Shown: positions 1-11,607 of the stretch, one piece after another
Position numbering within the stretch: the stretch's first letter is position 1
Layout of the letters: every line of letters begins with the position of its first letter
From: Wyeomyia smithii
Lineage: Eukaryota; Arthropoda; Insecta; Diptera; Culicidae
Direction: 5' to 3'
Length of the DNA stretch: 64,000 nt
NCBI RefSeq assembly: GCF_029784165.1
Contig: NC_073695.1
Span: 241,402,089-241,466,088, forward strand
Notes under the pieces: generated by a model
Databases searched by the model: none
The model's input: only the letters and a program-made list of their open reading frames with translations
Told to the model about the DNA's origin: nothing
Position numbers and translations under genes: made by a program

Positions 1-351
1 TAATGTTAGAAAATTATAACTTTAATGTAATTAAATTATCGCTGCACACCCCTCTAATTAAATTCAAGTTAAAAATTGACTATTTTATTTTTGTAAGAAT
101 CTTGATTTGCAAACCACAATTTTTATCAAAATAACCTCAAAAACAAAGTTTCTGTTCAGAAAAAGTGCATTGTGAAACTCATGAGATGCAGATTTATTCA
201 AACATTTTGTTATTCAAAAGGATGAAAATTTCCCAACATTTTACCACGTTTGCTTGAGTAAAACTTTAAAAAAATTACAAAACAAAACTAAATACAAATT
301 CTTAAAAAAACATTTTTAGTCAATTTATCTACACCAATTTGTTTCCTGAAA
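1..351. other. AT-rich stretch, no feature seen
   Basis: No reading frame, RNA or clear repeat boundary is visible here. Base composition is very AT-rich, like the foldback repeats that follow. Confidence 0.5.
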
Positions 352-1097
352 AAAGGCTGTTGGGGCCACGCACAATTGTGTCTGGTTTTTTCCAATACAT
401 TTAAAAAATATTAGGATTCGTGATTTAAGTCCAATTTAAACCAACAGACAGTGAAAAGCTACAAGTGAATTAGTTGCTTTTCATTTTTTCATGGCGTGAG
501 GTACAAGAAGCGCTGCACACTGTTTCCAATGCTGTCAAAACGTGATCAAAATTATTTGACCCAAAAAATTGATTTTAGAGCCAACGTATCTTCAGCAAAT
601 TTGTTCCAATAATTATTCTCCATTTTATAGAAGTTTACAATTTTGTGAATAATTCACCTAAAAGTGAAAACCAATATAACTTTTCCAATTTTTTGCACAT
701 AAAAGAACACTTTGTTCGACAAAGTTGTGGCACATGTTATAAAAAAAAAAACAATATTGCCGTAGACACCACATTTCAAACGACTTTTGTGGATTCTTCT
801 ATGGAATGTATCGTTAAATGGATATTTTAAATTCAACTTTTTATAGTGATTTCCTATACTTTTCCAATGCTCACAATGTTGTTTGCTCTAATAAAACACA
901 GAATTTTACAGAAGAAAGTTTATTTTTATATCTTACATTTCTTGAGTAGTCGAAGATTTTCATCAAAACAATGTTTCAATTAACCAACAGATAACGACAA
1001 AAACCGGAAATATCTACAGTTTTTTTCCATATTAGTACAAGCCAAACATCATTTAATATAGGAGCAAGATCGCGCCAAATGACCGATGGTCGAATAT

Positions 1098-2287
1098 CGT
1101 CCATTTTTGATTTGAATGGAACTTTGTACAAGTATTTGGCTTAGCAAACTGAGCATTTTTCACAGATGGAGAGATTTCTTACACCCATGAGTTACATTCT
1201 AAAAGGGCGTATGCTTTTTGGAATAGGTTTTATTCGAAGCATTGTAGCCCAGAAACCGTTGGTTGTATAGAAAAACTGTCTGAGAATAAGTTGTAGGGAA
1301 TTAAAAATGCACCATAAAAAAATATACACTGTACAAAAAAAATTTTTTTTGACCAAAAAAAATTAAAAATAAACATTAACTTTCAATTTAAAAAAAAAAG
1401 AGTTGAATTTTTTTTTATTTTTTTTTTAAGAAGCTTGACGATAATGCGCAACTTTTCAAAAAAATACCAGGATGGAGAAATGAAAAATATTTTTTTTATG
1501 GTAGATTAATTTTTTTATGAAATTTCCAATTCAAAAATTTTTCAAAATATTTGTATTCTGACAATTTTAAAAGATGCAGAGAGTCATTTTGAATTAAAAA
1601 GCTGTTGGTAGTAAACATTCTAAAGGCATCGGTTTTCAAGTTATTTAAATTTAAGCTCGAAAAATTATTAATCTTTCGAAAAATACACGTTTTTCTTAAT
1701 TAGTCCATGGTTCTCCAGCAAAAACCATACATTCATTGGAATGCTTGATCAAAAATATACAATTCATTCTTTGACAACAAAACGATTGCATAAATAACCT
1801 AAGCGCTAAACCTTAGCCTACCTACACGTTCCCCCTTGCCGAATGTTTTATTAAAAAAAATTTTGTCGTGCAACACTACCTACTTGTTACACTTAAGAAT
1901 ATCAGCTTCATCATAATATCGGAAGTACTCCATCATGATACTGTTGTGGTTCAGGTGTTCATTGCCAAAATAATGAGTTTTTTGAAAACAATATAAAAAT
2001 AAAAATATCTTTGCAAGTTCAAAACTAAATATAACGTCGATGCAGAGTGGCATTTTTTGCGACTTCTCATGGTGAAGGCCCATGCGATGCAATTGGTGGC
2101 ATATTAAAACGAATGGCCATTACAAGCGCAAAAGAATTGTATGATTGGTCTAATCAGAAAAGTAATAAAAAATCATCAAAAATGTCATTTAGTTGAGTAT
2201 CATATGAAGAGTATGAACAAGGAGTAACAGAATGGAGCAATATTTTCAAAAAATCTATAATAATAGCTGCCACACAAAAGTATTACT

Positions 2288-2353
<66 letters not shown>

Positions 2354-3055
2354 ATATCACTTAGAACATTCAACTCTTTTCTTGAGAACCGTTCGCCCAA
2401 TCGTTTTGTTGTCAAAGAATGAATTGTATATTTTTGATCAAGCATTCCAATGAACGTATGGTTTTTGCTGGAGAACCATGGATAAATTAAGAAAAACGTG
2501 TATTTTCCTAAATAATTATAATTTTTCGAGCTTAAATTAGAAATAACTCGAAAACCAATGCCTTTAGTATGTTTACTATCAAGAGCTTTTTGATTCAAAA
2601 CGACTCTCTGCATCTTTTTAAATCATCAGAATACAAATATTTTGAAGAATGTTTGAATTAGAATTTTCATTAAAAAATTAATCTACCATAAAAAAATTAC
2701 TTTTGATTTCTCCATCCTGGACTTTTTTTGAAAAGTTGCGCATTAACGTCAAGCTTCTTAAAAAAAAAATAAAAAAAAATTCAACTCTTTTTTTGGTCAA
2801 AAAAAATTTTTTCTTGTACAGTGTATATTTTTTTATGGTGCATTTTAAATTCTCTACAACTCATTCTCAGACAGTTTTTCTATACAACCAACGGTTTCTG
2901 GGCTACAATGCTTCGAATAAAACCTATGCCAAAAGGCATACGCCCTTTTAGAATGTAACTCATGGGTGTAAAAAATCTCTCCACCTGTGAAAAATGCTCA
3001 GTTTGCTAAGCCAAATACGTGTGCAAAGTTTCATTCAAATCAAAAATGGTCGATT
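1098..3055. repeat. Large inverted repeat (long hairpin), arms about 0.67 kb
   Basis: The left arm (about 1098-1790) reads as the reverse complement of the right arm (about 2395-3055) with only scattered substitutions and small indels. Matching landmarks are CCATTTTTGATTTGAAT at 1100 against ATTCAAATCAAAAATGG near 3032, and the AACGGTTTCTGGGCTACAA block near 2890 with its complement near 1240. The loop (about 1791-2394) holds a (TA)n tract. By eye the arms are roughly 85-90% identical. A transcript through the block would fold into a hairpin of more than 600 bp. No protein frame spans the arms. Confidence 0.8.
2290..2351. repeat. (TA)n microsatellite
   Basis: About 30 uninterrupted TA dinucleotides in the loop of the large inverted repeat. 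The short open frames that cross it encode only Tyr-Ile repeats and are artefacts. Confidence 0.97.
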
Positions 3056-4850
3056 AAATTTTCGCGTATTTCCAGGCGATTTGAAATGATTTTGCTCATA
3101 GGTGTCCGCATTTGTCTCTTTTTGTTAGTGTTAGTGTTATCTGTTAGTGAATAAGTGCATTGTTTTACTAGGAATCTTCAATAACTTAAAAAACATAGAA
3201 AAATACTTTTTCTTCAGAGAAATTTTGTATTCTGCTAAAATAAACAATATTGTAGAGCATTGGGAAACTGCAGAAAAGCACTGAAAAACGTTATAGGGAA
3301 AAAATAATTTTAGAAAGCATTCTATAGAAAGCTCCACAAAAGACCATTAAAATAGATTGATAGACATATGTTGTTTCCGAAAAAGTTGTTTCCTATTAAA
3401 TGTGCCACAACTTTTCAGGAAAACAATGGCTTTTTGTGCGGAAAAATGAGATAAGTTAAATACGTTTCTCACTTTTAGGTGGATTAATCACATAAATATA
3501 ACTTCTTTAAAATCAATTTTTGGGTCAAAATTATATTTATCCTGTTTTTGCAGCTTCAAAAACAGTGTTTATCGTAGAAAGGCGGTTGGGGCCACGCACA
3601 AATGTGGCTGGTTTACAAATACACAACAGTTTTTATTCCTGGCTTTAGACTGATTACAACCAACAGCCAGTAACAACCCGATCAGAAGAGCATAACTAAA
3701 AAATTACAAAATTCTATCAACGTGAGATACATATAACATATTTTGATACAATTTTGTATTTCTCCATAAAATTTTGATAACAAAATTGAATCTGAATGAG
3801 TTATAATAACAAAACGTGAAATGAAGTAGTTCTGAAACAAGTCTAACTCATTTTTCGTTTTTAACAAAACCTGTTGTTTCCAACAATGTTTGTTATTATA
3901 TTGTTTTATATACTATCTAATTTTGTTAGAAAGTTGATATATTAGTAACAAATTTTGATATGTGTTTGATACTAGTAGAATCATTTCTGTTATAATTTCT
4001 GTTATTTTAACAATTAACGGGACCAAATTGAAAACACAGCCTGTAAGGTTTTCCCCGTAACAAACTAACAACTTCTGTTACATTTTTGTTTTTTTTTTCT
4101 GATCGGGAAAATACACGTAAATTAGTAAATATTTTATTTTTTTTATGGCGTGAGCTGCAAAAAAAAACGCTTCACTCTGAACGTAACCGAAATTATTTTG
4201 ACCAAGAAAAAAATTGAGAATGTCTTCAGCAAAGTTGTTCTAATAAAATTCTACGTTTTGAAGAAGTTACAATTTTGTGAACAGTTCACCAAAAAGTGAG
4301 AAACGAATTTTAATTCGCTTCGTTAGACAAATTTGTGGCCCAATTTATAAGAAACAATTAAAACCAAACTTCAATCTGCCTGTTTAAATGGAGTTTCTTG
4401 TAAAATCGATGTTTTCAATATAACATTTCATATGTTTTTCCACTGTTTTTCAATGCTCTCCAATTTTGTTTTCTATAACAAAACATACCATCTCGCCAGA
4501 AAAAGCTTATTTTTATTTTTTATCTTATTTGAGTAATTGAAGATTTTCACTAAAATAAAACACTAACACACCACAGGCGTAAATCCACAGCAAAAATCAT
4601 TTCTGTATTAAAGTACAAGTCAAACATCATTCAATACAGATATCAGTATTTGCCTCTTTCAGTTGATATTTGCTAGTAAATAAGTGCATTGTTCCAATTG
4701 AAATCTTCATTAATTAAAAAGACATGGAAGATAAAAATAGACTTTTTTCGACGAAATCGTGTATTTTGTTATAGTAAACAACATCAAAGGAAATTGAGAA
4801 TTTGTAGAAAAACAACAGAAAAATAAATCCACCGCAATCTAGTCCAATTA

Positions 4851-4886
4851 TCCGACGTTTCGGCCATTTTTGGTGGCCTTTATCGA
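4851..4886 (-). ncRNA. Degenerate hammerhead-like motif (Penelope type)
   Basis: On the minus strand the GAAACGTC core (4854-4861) follows a strong stem II, GGCCA...TGGCC. The upstream catalytic box reads CTCGATAA instead of CTGANGA, so it is probably inactive. It forms an inverted pair with the copy at 4962-4996. Confidence 0.4.
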
Positions 4887-4961
4887 GAGAAAAATGTATT
4901 CAGCATAAAATGTTTACACTTTATACTATGTTACTAACATTTTCCGATAAACACAGGTTTT

Positions 4962-4996
4962 CCTCGAAAAAGGCCACTAAAAATGGCCGAAACGTC
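4962..4996 (+). ncRNA. Degenerate hammerhead-like motif (Penelope type)
   Basis: GAAACGTC (4989-4996) preceded by a GGCCA...TGGCC stem. The upstream box is CTCGAAAA, not the required CTGANGA. It mirrors the minus-strand motif at 4851-4886, so the roughly 150 bp between them is the core of a short inverted repeat. Confidence 0.4.
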
Positions 4997-5446
4997 GGGA
5001 AGGTCTGAATTGTCGTGTATTTCATTAAAAAAAATTGAGGAATCTAAAAGACAGAAAAAAACTTACATAATCATTACCAGTCATTGATATAAAAATAAAT
5101 ACAAAAAAAAAGTTATTTGGAAAAATAATTTTAAGGGGTATTTTATAGAAAGCTTCACAAAAGTCCATTTGACTTAACCGAGAGAACACAAACTTGCTTC
5201 TTAATAGATGTGCCACAACATTTCCGACAAAAAGGTGACTTTTTTTGTGCAAAAATGAGAAAATAAAACTCGTTCCTCACCTTTGAGTGAATAAATTGCA
5301 TAATTGCAACTTCCACAAAATGAAGAAAAAATATAGGAACAACTTTTTTTAAAGCCACTATGACTCTCTTTTTGGATCAACATATTTTCCATCATTTCAT
5401 TGCAACCTTTGCAACCTTTAAAACAGTGTGCTAAGTATTATAGAAA

Positions 5447-5600
5447 AGCTGTTGGGGTCACGCACAAATGTGTGTGAATTATTTCAACTAAATGGAAAAT
5501 TTATTATATTTTCATTTTTAAAACCGAGTTAACCGAACAATCAATAAGAATTAAGTTGGGGCCCCGCAGAAGTGTGTGTCTGTGTGTTCGTCTAGTAAAC
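5447..5600 (+). repeat. Partial third copy of the foldback unit start
   Basis: GCTGTTGGGGTCACGCACAAA at 5449 matches the starts of the two upstream units, and a further TTGGGGCCCCGCA lies near 5554. The rest of the unit is not recognisable; downstream sequence to 6070 shows no other feature. Confidence 0.4.
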
Positions 5601-6071
5601 CGGTTCAAACCAACTGGAAAAATACTGTGTGGACCAGGTAAACTTTTGCATGGATTCTATTTGTATCTTGTAATTTCTTCATGCGCAGATTCGAAATAAA
5701 ACGACTTGTTGTTTTCTTGTTTCCACTGTTCTAGGTGGACTTGGAACTTGGAACTTTCACTTAAAATATTTTCGCAAAACAAACAACTCTGTTTGTATTT
5801 CAGGAATTGCGTCTAATTTATCCAGCCTAATATCTAATTGGCTTTGTTACAAATTTCCGTCTGAATATGCTTTCGATTGGAGAAAAAGTTCTTGAAAAAG
5901 TTTGTTTGGTTTATTGACTGTAAAAACCATTCAAATATGACTCGGGCTCAAATGGGTTGAGCTGCTGATGAGAAAAGTCATATGCTCTTTTACAGAAAAA
6001 CCTTTTTTTAATTCCAAGGGAAATACGGCTTTTTCAGTCGTAACGGTGGATCAAAAGCTACTATGTTTTAT

Positions 6072-6110
6072 GTCCGACGTTTCGGCCTTTGGACTTGGCC
6101 TTCCTCAGGA
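6072..6110 (-). ncRNA. Minimal hammerhead ribozyme motif, intact core (Penelope type)
   Basis: On the minus strand: CTGAGGA (rc of 6102-6108), a GGCC...GGCC stem II with a 9-nt loop, then GAAACGTC (rc of 6076-6083). CTGANGA and GAAA are the invariant hammerhead core; ACGU followed by C supplies a self-complementary stem III and the cleavage nucleotide. Minimal hammerheads of this design, thought to act as dimers, are known from terminal repeats of Penelope-like retroelements. No Penelope protein is seen nearby. Confidence 0.55.
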
Positions 6111-6399
6111 GATAGAAAGTTGTACTGTTTTTCGTTCAGCGTTATTTCAATTGAATGTGGTAATTTTGCATTTTATTTTCATTCGTTTTTCACTTGATTG
6201 GCCGAGATAACCTGTCAATTATGTTCAAATCGTGTAAATTTCTCGAAGTCATTCAAAAAGTCAGTCACATTTTTTAATGGACATAACTTGCATAAGGACT
6301 TTATGTTTTATAATCAATAATTAAACTCTCCCATATCGGTAGCAATAACCTTCCATTGTGCTCTAAACCCAGCTCAAAAATTTGCAGTTAAGACTGTGT

Positions 6400-7065
6400 A
6401 AACAAACTGTAATTTAGTTTATTTTCAGTTTGGTTTCAGTATAATTTTAGTTCAGTTTCAGTTCGTTTGATCCTCAGTTTCAGGATCTATCCTGTTCAGC
6501 ATAAGTTTAGTTTCTGCTCATTTTCACTACAGTTTCTGATCAGCTTGAACTTAATTAAATTTCAATTTCTGTTCAGCTCCAATTCAGTTTTAACTCAGTT
6601 TCAGGACATTTACTGTTCAGCAGTTTCATCTCTTGTCCAGTTCTCAGTTTTAGTACAGTTCAATTTCTGCTCAGCTTTAGCTCAATATTTGTTCAAATAA
6701 AGTTTAGTTTCAGCCGAGTTCAAAATCAGTTGCAGTTGAGTTTTCGTTTAGTATCAGTAAAATTTTAATCCAGCTGATTGACGTATGTTCCAGTCCTGGT
6801 TCGGGAGAAGACTGTTTGTGTAAGTAGGTCCTTTCAGCTTGAATTAAATTTCAGTTGAGATTCGTTCAATTTCTGCTCAATTTTAGTCTAGTATTTGTTC
6901 AGTCACCGTTTAACTCCAGTCACGTTTTAATTCAATTTTGGTTGGGCTCTAGTTAAGTATCAATTCAATTTCAGACCAGTTTCAGTTCAGTTTCTTATCA
7001 GCTTCAGTTCCGTACAGTTCCACTTCATTGTCAGTTCAGTTTATGTTAAGTTTCAGGTCAGTGAC
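6400..7065 (+). repeat. CAGTTT-type degenerate satellite, first segment
   Basis: Short degenerate repeats around TTTCAGTTCAG, with variants such as TTTAGTTCAG, run continuously. The same array resumes at about 9750, so the GC-richer block between the two segments probably interrupted one array. The open frames through it are repeat artefacts (Ser/Phe/Gln-rich) with no domain. Confidence 0.85.
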
Positions 7066-7079
7066 TGCTACAAAAACCT

Positions 7080-9740
7080 ATGTCAACAAACTTCGTCGTA
7101 ACAAATAGACACTTTTATATTATTCAATCGAAGCCAACGTTATCAAATTTAGTTATTATCACCAAACATGTTCAGTCAACGCTGCAACGATTTATATGTA
7201 CTAACATTAAAATCAGAGAAAACACCAATTAATAACAAACCCCTTGTTACAAAACAAACACCGACAAATTCACAAATAATAATCCTATTTTCATTCTAGT
7301 TTTACCTTTGTATTGATTTCTTTTTTTTCTCTCTATCATTTCTCTTTTATTTTCATATAATTTCCTGTTTTGATTATACGCGCTTCCTATGTGCGTGCGT
7401 GTGTGATTTGCATCCCAGCAGGCGTCGGAAGTTAGAACAACGTTACACCACTCTGTGCCCACAGCTTCAGCAGTGCAGGTGACCAGCGCTGACGAAATTT
7501 CTCGTCACTTCCTTCCTCCCCCGTGCTACAACAAATATTAATAACAACGCCAACACAATAGAACCGCGGTGGGTGTAAAAGTGCGCGCCCGTAAGCGGAA
7601 GAAAACAAGCGAGAGAGCGGAGAAAAAAAACGACGACGACGATTATCATCGCGGTGCCGAATGAACGGAAGGACGCAGCGGGGCAAATGGGGATGATGCC
7701 ACTTAATGCTGTGTTGTGCGAGCTAGCTATCAGTGACAAATAGGAAAATAATATGTAAATTTATGAAAATTTGATAAGTTTTTCTGGGCTCGCGGTTTGT
7801 GCTTCCGGCTCCGTTCTCTGTGTCTCTGTGTCTCTGTGTGAGTCGGTGGTGCGTGTGCTGATTTTTTTGTTTCAGTTCAGTGTTTGTGTTTGTATTCTCG
7901 GAAACATAATCAGGAATATTTCAGTTCGGTTTTTTTTTCATCAACCAGTCCGGGAAAAAATGTCATAATTTATGTCACTCGGTGGTGTTCGGTTATTCGC
8001 TGGTAATTCGTTTAAAGCATACCGGGTGAGCAAGAAAGGAGGTAGAGGAAAGCAACAACAAAAAAGGGCCGATTAAATTTAACAACATAGCGACAACAAT
8101 AAAAAATGCACCGGTTAAATCTTTAGAGCTCACCCAAAAATTCGACGATCGAGCGAAAAACGAGAGCCCCATATTTGTGCTTAATGTGTGCGTGCCAGGG
8201 CTGTGTGCAATCGCTTCGGGTAGCAGGCGAATATAGCAAGTGAAGTCAGTGTAAAATTAAATTCAGCAGTAGGAAGCGGAAGGAGGATAGCAGAAGGAAG
8301 GGCAGAACGGACGCGGACCTTGGGGGATGTGGACTGTGTGCCGCAGTCAAGATGAACTCGTACGAATTTAATGCAACCATGGACTGCCGTGATAATGGAA
8401 TACTTCGTGGAGCCGTGAAAAACAACACAAGAGGTTATTATTTATTGCTTTCATATTTCTTTTCTTACTTTAATTTAATATGTTCTCATGTGATTTTTGG
8501 GTTTTCTGTTTTGGGGTCGTTTTTCCCCGTCGTGCCTTCCATATGTTATAATGTTGTGCTGGCCGGCTGTGATTTCCCGAGAACGCGAAGCCAGGGGCGT
8601 TTATAATGCTTAATTTGACATGTGCGTAACGTGGCCGGCTGCGTCTGAATGATAGCGTTTGCATGCGGCTCACGTTTGACGTTCATTGTTTTCGCCACCA
8701 TCCGAGCAGGCCGTGGGTCAAGGTCGGTATTAGAACCTGGCATTGACTAAGCGAATATGACGAGCGTATGATTCGCAATCGTTTCTCTGCCAACAGTGGT
8801 CAACTGTACTTAACAACGCACCATCGTCCACGGAATGGCCGCCATGCCAAGCTTGCTCGAACAATCCAGTCCATCTGTGAAAGCGTCAGTGCCACCTAGA
8901 GCGACTTGCCTTGGACCAGGCGAAACCGAAAATAAATTCTGGATTAAATTGATGATATTTTAATCCTATTTTTGCATACTTTGCGCCCGGTCGAGACAAC
9001 GGAGACCGACAGCCAGGACGACGCGACGGTCGCGCTCCCATGGTGGTTCCAAGCGTATGTGTGTTTCGCGTGTTAATCCTGCCGTACTAGTGTTTGACCA
9101 GAAGCCGAAACAGGCGCACAACAGTGTTGTGGCCCGGCGACGATAAAGTCATGCTATGGCACAACATCATGAAATTGCATTTATCTCCGACGAACGTCGA
9201 CGGAGCCTACTACGATTACTGTACCGCCTCCCGTGGCAGTTTTTCCACCATCCATTGCCAAGCCAACGCCATCGGGTGGTGTCATCCTCCTTTTTCCAGC
9301 GAAATGGCAACTGGGGTTACAATCTCCAAACTAGTTGACCGCCTACATGGACAGTTCCCATACGGACACCAGTACCTAGACCACTTTATTGGCCCAGAAC
9401 CGGGCCCAGTTTCAGAACGGTCTATGTTGTTTGAATGTTGGCTTTGGGAACGTTAGAGAGTTCCGAGTTCGCATTGCGAATCGACCCAACCCGAGGAAAG
9501 ATATTGAAATATTTCCCAATTTAACATTAATTGTAAGATTAATTGGTTGCTGCAGGAGATTTGTGTAGTCTACCGTAGTCGGTGGACTAATCTAGCGGGG
9601 TGGTTTTGGGTAATCGTTGGGGCACAGTTTAACGGATTTAGAATTGAGTTTACAGTTATGTGAACCTCAAATTGATTACTTTTTTAAAGGTAATTCCGAA
9701 TCTGCTGGGAGAAGTTTGAAACATAGATAAAATATTGTTA
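7080..9740. other. GC-richer island between satellite segments
   Basis: Composition changes abruptly from the flanking satellite: more GC, CpG-containing, non-repetitive. It includes GTGTCTCT-rich sequence near 7815-7850 and a 120-codon open frame at 9094-9456 with no recognisable domain. It could be single-copy host DNA such as a promoter and 5' exon, or an old insertion I do not recognise. No target duplication was found at its edges. Confidence 0.4.
8352..8606 (+). CDS. Possible 5' coding exon or small ORF, unrecognised
   Basis: An 84-codon frame starts at an ATG preceded by GTCAAG, a good insect initiation context. The N-terminal part begins MNSYEFNATMDCRDN and holds two possible N-glycosylation sites (NAT, NNT). 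Beyond about residue 28 it becomes hydrophobic and aromatic, which could be a membrane segment or intron read-through. A GT after AACACAAGAG (near 8432) is a weak candidate splice donor. I do not recognise the protein and chance is a real alternative. Confidence 0.2.
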   Translation: MNSYEFNATMDCRDNGILRGAVKNNTRGYYLLLSYFFSYFNLICSHVIFGFSVLGSFFPVVPSICYNVVLAGCDFPRTRSQGRL

Positions 9741-11360
9741 ACTCTAGCTCGGTTATAATTTAGTTTCCTTTCAGGTTCAGTTCAGTTTTAGTTAACATTC
9801 AATTCATTAACTTTCAGTTCCATATAACTTCTATTTTACTCCAGTTCAGTTGCAATTAGGTTTCAGTTTAGTTTAGCTCAGTTTCAATTAACCCTAGTAA
9901 CAATATTAGTTTCATCAAAGTTTCACAGCCAAAACAGCGCTATATAACTTTGATAGAACCAGTTTTGTTACTTGACAAACTCCAGTTCAATTTCAGTTTC
10001 AGTAGAGTTTTAGGTCAGTTTCAATTCTTATTCAGTTCATTTTCAGTTCAGTTACAGATTAGTTTCATTTGATGTCTGGAAACTTTAGTTTCAGTGAAGT
10101 TTCGAACAAATTTCAGCTCAGTTTCAGTACAGTTCCGAATCAGTTTATGTTCAATTTCAGTTCAAACTAACGTTAATTTATTTTTAATCCAGTTTCAGTA
10201 CAAATTCAGCTCAATTTCTGTTCAGTTTCAGATCCCTTTCTTTTTAGTTTTGGTTAAGATTCACTTGATATCTGTCAGTTTAAGTTTCAGTTGAGTTTTA
10301 TTTCAGTTTCTGTTTAGTTCTCAATCAGTTTAAGGTCAGTTTCAGTTTAGTTTTTTTTTTTTGATTCCTGTTCATTTTTATTTCAGATATAGTATAGATT
10401 CAATTTCTGGAAACTTTAGTTTCAGTTAAGTTATGAATTAACTTAAGTTCAGTTTCAGTTTAGTTTTGAATCAGTTTTAATCAAGTTCAGTTTCTATTTC
10501 AGTTGAATTTTGGGTCGAATTTCGTTCATTTTGGGTTTTGATATCTGTCAGCTTTAGTTTCAGTTAAGTGTTCAATCAGTTTTATTACAATTGCAGTTTC
10601 GAATCACACAGTTTCAGTTTTGTTTTTTTTTTTCAGCTAAGCTTTTATCAGTTTTAGTTCAGTTTCAGTTTCGTTACAGTATATTTTCAGCTATGTTTCA
10701 TTTCAGTTTCAGTCCAGTTTAAGTGCAAATTCAGCTCCATTTCAGTTTAGTTTCATTTGAAACTAGTAAACTTTAGTTTCAGAGAAGTTAAAAACCAATT
10801 TCAGCTCAGTTTTGAATTAGTGTTAATTTAGTTTCAGTTCAAGTTTAGTTTAATTTAGTTTCAATTCAGTTGTTTGGTCAATTTCAGTTAAATTTTGTTT
10901 TGGTTTGATTTGATACCTGCCAGCTTTAGTTTCAGTTGAGTTTTGAATCAGGTGCATCACGGTTTCAGTTTCGAATCAGGTTCCCTCCAGTTTCTGGTTA
11001 GTCTTTGTTTAGTTTCAGCTCAGTTTCAATTCAGTTTCAGTTGTTTTCAGCTCCTGCTCACTTTTAGTTTGGTTACAGTATAGTTTCAGTATTTTTTCTT
11101 TTTTGTTGCAGTCCAGTTTTAGTGCAAATTCAACTCAATTCCAGTTTTGTTTCATTTGAAAACCTGAAAACTTAAGTTTCAGTGAAGTTATGAACCAATT
11201 TTAGCTCAGTTTCAGCACAGTTTCGCATTAGTTTTATTTTGTTTCAGTTCAAGTTAAGTTTAATTTAGTTTCATTTCCGTTTAAGGTAATTTTGAGTCTA
11301 ATTTCAGTTAAGTCTTAGATAAACTTTAGTTCAATTTTGGTTTAGTTTCATTTGATATCT

Positions 11361-11607
11361 GGTCGGCGTGCGACCAGACCGAACCAAGCGCCATTCTTTT
11401 AAAATTGAGTTTTTGACACCAATGGATGTTAAATTTGATAATCTATCTTTTATGATAAAACTAAATTATTTGAACAGTTTATAATGGTATTATAACAAAA
11501 TTTCTTTGCAGCAGTTTGCAGGAAACATACGTGGTGGTTAAACTTTGATCACCGATTACTCGAAATAAAGTTTTTGGCGCTTGGTTCGGTCTGGTCGCAC
11601 GCAGACC
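11361..11607. mobile_element. MITE with 33-bp TIRs and 4-bp target duplication
   Basis: The left end GGTCGGCGTGCGACCAGACC (11361-11393 in full) and the reverse complement of the right end (11575-11607) agree at 32 of 33 positions. ATCT flanks both sides (11357-11360, 11608-11611). Removing the element restores GATATCTGTCAGC, which is the satellite landmark seen uninterrupted elsewhere, so the empty site is known. The 247-bp interior has no coding capacity. Each TIR holds a small palindrome, GGTCG...CGACC. A 4-bp duplication suits Sola-like or similar transposases, but the family is unassigned. Confidence 0.9.

Larger units (their letters stand above)
352..3578. repeat. Foldback repeat unit, copy 1
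   Basis: The unit begins with GGCTGTTGGGGCCACGCAC; the same start recurs at 3579 (GGCGGTTGGGGCCACGCAC) and, more diverged, at 5447, so copies are tandem and in the same orientation. Within the copy the outer sequence is itself an imperfect palindrome: about 640-1000 reappears reverse-complemented at about 3140-3495, including the TGTGCCACAAC motif. A larger, better conserved inverted repeat (1098-3055) sits in its loop. A short inverted pair GGCTGTTGG...CCAACAG brackets the first 100 bp. There is no coding potential. I cannot assign a superfamily; a foldback or MITE-type element is the best description. Confidence 0.55.
3579..5446. repeat. Foldback repeat unit, copy 2
   Basis: A diverged direct copy of the unit at 352-3578. 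It shares the GGTTGGGGCCACGCACAAA start, the TATGGCGTGAG block (4145, compare 492) and the TGTGCCACAAC block (5212, compare 3402). Like copy 1 it is an imperfect palindrome (about 4260-4340 against 5200-5290). Its loop holds a different insertion from copy 1: an inverted pair of hammerhead-like sequences at 4851-4996. No coding potential. Confidence 0.5.

Noticed and set aside
2232..2613. Frames with poly-(Tyr-Ile)
   Set aside because: Translation of the (TA)n microsatellite in the loop of the inverted repeat.
9094..9456. 120-codon open frame in the GC-richer island
   Set aside because: Reads as mixed sequence with no domain; I considered an LTR-element remnant but found no motif or LTR ends.
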